From positions 620,001 to 684,000 of the forward strand of contig NZ_BIFQ01000001.1 of NCBI RefSeq assembly GCF_003967515.1: a stretch of 64,000 bases of DNA, in the 5' to 3' direction. Source of the DNA: Dictyobacter aurantiacus (lineage in GTDB: Bacteria; Chloroflexota; Ktedonobacteria; Ktedonobacterales; Ktedonobacteraceae). Below the pieces are notes generated by a model, which was given only the letters and a program-made list of their open reading frames with translations, ran no database searches and had not been told where the DNA came from. The translations under genes were made by a program, and so were the position numbers. This document shows positions 60,433-64,000 of the stretch, one piece after another; the stretch's first letter is position 1, and each line of letters opens with the position of its first letter.

Positions 60433-62265
60433 CTAGGAGAGTTGTTGCTCCAGGAAGCGGGCAATAGCGGGATAGGCCAGCAGGCGATTGCTGCGCTTAA
60501 TCAAGCCATGCCCTTCATCTTCAAAACGCAGGTATTCCACAGGAACCTGGCGTCGCTGGAGCGCGGCGACGATCTGTTCGGCTTCGCCCACGGGGACGCG
60601 TGGATCATTGGCACCATGCACCACAAACAGTGGAGCGGTAATTTTATCGACGGAACGGATCGGCGAAATCTGCTCCAGAAACTCGCGATCGTTCTCAAGG
60701 CTACCATATTCGGCTTCGCGCAGCTTGCGACGCCAGGGTCCCGTGTTTTCCAGGAAGGTGACAAAGTTGGCGATACCCACGATATCAACGGCCGCCGCCC
60801 ACAGATCGGGGTAGGTAGTGATCGCCGACAGGACCATGAAGCCACCGTAGCTTCCTCCCATCACGACGATGCGCTTGCTGTCGGCGATACCACTATCGCG
60901 CAGCCAGAGGGCCGCATGCTGTAGATCTGCCACAGAGTCCATACGCAGGCGTACATCGTCCAGGCTCTGATAATCATACCCATAGCCAGTACTGCCGCGT
61001 ACATTTGGGGCCAGCACGGCAAATCCTTGAGACACAAAATACTGGGTTACCGGATCAAAAATGGGACGCGCCTGTCCCTCTGGCCCACCATGAACATTGA
61101 TAATGACAGGCAGCTGCTTTTGCTGTCCTGTCGGGAGATAAAGAAAACCGGGTATCTCGCGACCATCAAAGGTGGGATAGTGCACCAGCGAAGGATTGAC
61201 AAAGGATGCTTGCGGAATGCCGCCGCGAGAGCTCTGGGTCGCGCGCACGATAGCCTCCGCCTCCAGGTCCCAGACCCAGACATCCATGGCATCATCAGCG
61301 GTAGCATACGTCAAAGCCAGCCGTGAGCCATCTTCAGACCAGGTTAAATCATAGATGACGCCTCGGGGAAGGGTCGGCGTCAGCAACGACCGTCGCTGCT
61401 CCCATCCCTGCGAGACATCGAACAGCGACAGCGTGGAATAGCCATCCTCATTCACAACCATCGCCAGACGGGTGCCGTCTTTACTCACTTGCAGCTGCTC
61501 CACATCCCAGCGATCTTCGCCCAGATAGCGCATGGCCAGGGTTGACAGATCCAGGTAAGCCAGTGAACGGAACTGGCGCTCATGGTTGCTCAAGAGATAC
61601 AGTCCCTGGCGATCAGCTGACCATGCCGCCGAGTGATAAACCGCCCCACGCCCATCCAGTTTCATTTCGGGGGTCAGCGCCCGCTCGGTAGCAGTTGCGC
61701 GATCCACTAGTAGCAGCTGACTGCGTGTGTTGGAGAGCCAGCGCGTCAAATAGACCTGTGAGCCATCTGGCGAATAACCATGGGCATAGTTAGTCCCATC
61801 GTGCTGCAACAGCAAACGCTGCTCACCGCTAACGATCTCCATCTCATAAATATCGAAGTAGCGGGCATCGCGCTCATTGCTGCTATAGGTGATGTAACGC
61901 CCATCCGGGGACCAGTCACCAAAGATGTGCATCACCTCAAGGTTTGAGGTAAGCGCGGTCAGTTGTGAGCCATCAGCCGCCAGCAAAAAGAGCTGAGCCC
62001 GCTCATTGCCACCGATATCACCCGAGACCAGTATGGTGTCTTCATGAGGAGCGTACACCGCGCCGGACACGCGCTCACCACGGAATGTCAACTGCTCTGG
62101 CCAGGATGGGATCGCGGCCTGCATATTCAAGTCGACGCTCCAGACCTCCGCCACACCGGTAATATTGGTCAAGAAACTTAGCTTCTGGCCATCCGGAGAA
62201 AAATGTGGTCCGAAAGCGGTACGCACATTGAGATAACGCTCAAAACTATACGTCTCTTTTGCCAT
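60433..62265 (-). CDS. S9-family prolyl oligopeptidase/acylaminoacyl-peptidase
   Basis: The 610-residue serine peptidase has an N-terminal beta-propeller built of WD/TolB-like repeats (GPHFSPDGQKLSFLTN, GDWSPDGRYITYSS, LTWSEDGSRLALTY) and a C-terminal hydrolase domain. The nucleophile is the Ser in VVMGGSYGGFM, with Asp in HGANDPRVP and His in EDEGHGLIKR. NVRGSTGYGYDYQS is typical of this family. ATG 62265 follows GGAG by 9 nt. No signal peptide is seen, so it likely digests peptides in the cytoplasm. It lies 33 nt downstream of tex. Confidence 0.92.
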   Translation of the reverse strand: MAKETYSFERYLNVRTAFGPHFSPDGQKLSFLTNITGVAEVWSVDLNMQAAIPSWPEQLTFRGERVSGAVYAPHEDTILVSGDIGGNERAQLFLLAADGSQLTALTSNLEVMHIFGDWSPDGRYITYSSNERDARYFDIYEMEIVSGEQRLLLQHDGTNYAHGYSPDGSQVYLTRWLSNTRSQLLLVDRATATERALTPEMKLDGRGAVYHSAAWSADRQGLYLLSNHERQFRSLAYLDLSTLAMRYLGEDRWDVEQLQVSKDGTRLAMVVNEDGYSTLSLFDVSQGWEQRRSLLTPTLPRGVIYDLTWSEDGSRLALTYATADDAMDVWVWDLEAEAIVRATQSSRGGIPQASFVNPSLVHYPTFDGREIPGFLYLPTGQQKQLPVIINVHGGPEGQARPIFDPVTQYFVSQGFAVLAPNVRGSTGYGYDYQSLDDVRLRMDSVADLQHAALWLRDSGIADSKRIVVMGGSYGGFMVLSAITTYPDLWAAAVDIVGIANFVTFLENTGPWRRKLREAEYGSLENDREFLEQISPIRSVDKITAPLFVVHGANDPRVPVGEAEQIVAALQRRQVPVEYLRFEDEGHGLIKRSNRLLAYPAIARFLEQQLS

Positions 62266-62297
62266 GCCCGATTTCTCCAATTCCTTTTGCATTTGTA

Positions 62298-64000
62298 TTA
62301 TGCGTTGATGCTACGCATACTCAACTGTATCCGGCTGCGCTTGATGTCGATATCCAGCACGCGCACCTGTACCACCTGCCCAACCGAGACCACGCTGAGA
62401 GGATCACGTACGAAGCGGTCAGCCATCTCAGAGACGTGAACCAGTCCATCATGCTTGACGCCGATATCGATAAAGGCGCCAAAATCAACCACATTGCGCA
62501 CCGTTCCCTGCAAGATCATACCTGGCTGCAGATCCTCCATCTTCAACACATCGTGTCGCAGGATAGGCGCGGGTAGCTCATCGCGGGGATCAAGTCCGGG
62601 CTTCTCCAGGTTTTCCAGGATATCGTTGAGCGTCGGCAAACCTACGCCGATCTTTTCCGCCAGGTCCCGCCAGGCTGCAGCCTCACCGGACGCACCAGCG
62701 TTGTCCCGATTGCGATTTGAGCGGCCCAGGCTATGCTGCAGCTTGATGAATTGCCGGAACTGCGCGATGCGCTCGGCCGGTCTGGCGTTCTTCTGCTCCC
62801 CTTCGGGCAGCATCTTCAGCAGCGCGCGCGCCGCCTCGTAACTTTCGGGATGGATGAATGTATTATCCAGCGGCTCACTGCCATTGGCGATCTTCAGGAA
62901 GCCCGCCGCCTGCACAAAGGTAGCCTGGCCCAGACCCGCCACCTTCAGCAGTTCCTTGCGCGTCTTAAATGGACCGTTGGCCTCGCGGTACTTCACAATC
63001 GCGTTAGCGACGCGTGTATTGATGCCAGAGACATGCTTCAACAGGGCAGCCGAGGCCGAATTGACCTCGACACCGGCGAAGTTGACGCACGAAGCCACCA
63101 CCCGCTCCAGTGCCGCCGCCAGTTCCTTTTGATCCACATCATGCTGGTAGAGCCCAACCCCAACGGCCTTGGGATCGATCTTCACCAGCTCGGCCAGGGG
63201 ATCCTGCAGGCGGCGCGCGATTGAAATGGTACCGCGTTGGGTCGCGTCCAGGGTAGGAAACTCTTCACGCGCGGCCTCCGATGCTGAGTAGACTGAGGCG
63301 CCCGCCTCGTTGACGATCATATATCCGATTGTTTCCGCGTCCGGATTGTGTTCGGCCAGTTCCCGTAAAAGATCGGCCACAAGTTGTTCGGTCTCACGTG
63401 AAGCCGTACCGTTGCCGATGGCGACCACGGTAATCTGATAGTCGGTCAACATCTGCCGTAACAGCTTGCGCGCCTTATCCGCCTGGTGCAGATACATGGT
63501 ATCGGAGGTAATATATTTGCCTGTCTCATCCACGATGGTAAGCTTACAGCCCGTACGGTAACCCGGATCAATGCCCAGCACCTTTTTGCCGCGCAAGGGA
63601 GGCTGGAGCAACAGGTTACGCAGGTTGGTGGCAAAGACATTAATGGCATGCTCTTCAGCTTTGCGCGTCAGTTCCACGCGCACCTCGCGCTCCATCGAGG
63701 GTGAAAGCAAACGTTTATAGCCATCCTCCATGGCCTCACTCAATAGTGGAGCAAATGGTGAAGTGGCCTTGATCGGATAATGGGTCGTAATGTCCCGCTG
63801 GGCCTGCTCATAGGGGAGTGAGATATTGACGCGCAGCACATCTTCGCGCTCACCACGATTGAGCGCCAGAACGCGATGGGGTACCAGCTTCGTCACATTC
63901 TCATTAAATTCATAGTAGAGCCGGTAGACACCGTTTGGATCTTTCTCCGCGACCTTCTCGGGATCGGTCACGCGCGCGCCCACGGCGGAGTCCCTGAAAA
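62298..64000 (-). CDS. tex: Tex-like S1 RNA-binding protein, C-terminal part (cut by window edge)
   Basis: About 567 residues are visible and the frame stays open to base 64000, so the N-terminus lies outside. The order fits Tex: HRVLALNRGEREDVLRV, a YqgF-like RNase H-fold domain (VLGIDPGYRTGCKLTIVD), helix-hairpin-helix segments (VASCVNFAGVEVNSASAALLKHVSGI, RKELLKVAGLG) and a C-terminal S1 domain (GMILQGTVRNVVDFGAFIDIGVKHDGLVHVSEM). Tex is linked to transcript handling and stress tolerance in several bacteria. The GTG at 63983 is internal, not the start. It is followed by the S9 peptidase. Confidence 0.93.
   Translation of the reverse strand, partial: FRDSAVGARVTDPEKVAEKDPNGVYRLYYEFNENVTKLVPHRVLALNRGEREDVLRVNISLPYEQAQRDITTHYPIKATSPFAPLLSEAMEDGYKRLLSPSMEREVRVELTRKAEEHAINVFATNLRNLLLQPPLRGKKVLGIDPGYRTGCKLTIVDETGKYITSDTMYLHQADKARKLLRQMLTDYQITVVAIGNGTASRETEQLVADLLRELAEHNPDAETIGYMIVNEAGASVYSASEAAREEFPTLDATQRGTISIARRLQDPLAELVKIDPKAVGVGLYQHDVDQKELAAALERVVASCVNFAGVEVNSASAALLKHVSGINTRVANAIVKYREANGPFKTRKELLKVAGLGQATFVQAAGFLKIANGSEPLDNTFIHPESYEAARALLKMLPEGEQKNARPAERIAQFRQFIKLQHSLGRSNRNRDNAGASGEAAAWRDLAEKIGVGLPTLNDILENLEKPGLDPRDELPAPILRHDVLKMEDLQPGMILQGTVRNVVDFGAFIDIGVKHDGLVHVSEMADRFVRDPLSVVSVGQVVQVRVLDIDIKRSRIQLSMRSINA

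Overview
The window looks like chromosomal DNA of a soil-type, Gram-positive-like bacterium, most plausibly a Ktedonobacter-like member of the Chloroflexota. This assignment is inference. The grounds are a mid-50s GC impression, many Shine-Dalgarno-led genes with GTG/TTG starts, twin-arginine-like lipoprotein substrate-binding proteins, two F420-type LLM oxidoreductases, a class III cyclase with GAF and PAS domains, a divergent FtsH-like protease, and many short palindromic elements between genes. No insertion sequence, prophage, CRISPR array or rRNA operon was seen. One tRNA (His, GTG) is present.

Region 1 (1-11.6 kb) is a sugar and cell-wall-recovery locus. A truncated sugar-binding lipoprotein is divergent from a GntR/LacI-type regulator, and three near-identical 12-bp palindromes lie between and around their promoters. 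Next come a predicted exported esterase/peptidase and an apparent operon: ABC sugar-binding lipoprotein, two permeases, NamZ-type (DUF1343) exo-muramidase, AnmK, a GntR/UTRA regulator and MurQ. Together these read as import and catabolism of MurNAc-containing sugars to GlcNAc-6-phosphate. No PTS component and no ABC ATPase are encoded here. The NamZ homologue has no signal peptide, which suggests cleavage in the cytoplasm.

Region 2 (11.6-19.3 kb) holds a beta-alanine/GABA-type aminotransferase with methylmalonate-semialdehyde dehydrogenase, an unknown membrane protein, YjbQ, a lipoprotein/ATP-grasp pair that resembles ygiB-ygiC in layout, a small stress-type protein and a 37-residue membrane miniprotein.

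Region 3 (19.3-24.7 kb) carries a protein-bound-sulfur cysteine pathway: rhodanese-E1 fusion, CysO-like carrier, CysM and JAMM protease in one operon. A serine acetyltransferase (CysE) lies at 32.6 kb. A HEAT-repeat protein follows.

Region 4 (24.9-34.4 kb) has an orphan molybdenum hydroxylase subunit, two LLM oxidoreductases, a Gfo/Idh oxidoreductase, tRNA-His with a textbook promoter and terminator, CysE, and a nucleoside hydrolase.

Region 5 (34.6-43.9 kb) holds a translationally coupled PFK-DeoB-GNAT operon, a phosphoglucomutase/phosphomannomutase, sucCD, an HDAC-family deacetylase and a two-part acetyltransferase.

Region 6 (44-64 kb) holds the GAF-PAS-cyclase, an NmrA-like epimerase-type protein, a membrane histidine kinase with its response regulator, a GH57 glucanotransferase, a class I amidotransferase-like protein, a PP2C phosphatase, a nucleotidyltransferase, the FtsH-like protease, an S9 peptidase and the C-terminal part of Tex.

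The non-coding DNA is unusually structured. A family of ~180-200-bp MITE-like elements occurs at least three times (3.3, 29.3 and 47.4 kb). Related pieces occur at 43.9 and 59.7-60.4 kb, where a perfect 76-bp palindrome adjoins a six-copy 86-90-bp tandem array. Separately, many gene ends carry perfect or near-perfect 23-34-bp stem hairpins with unrelated sequences.
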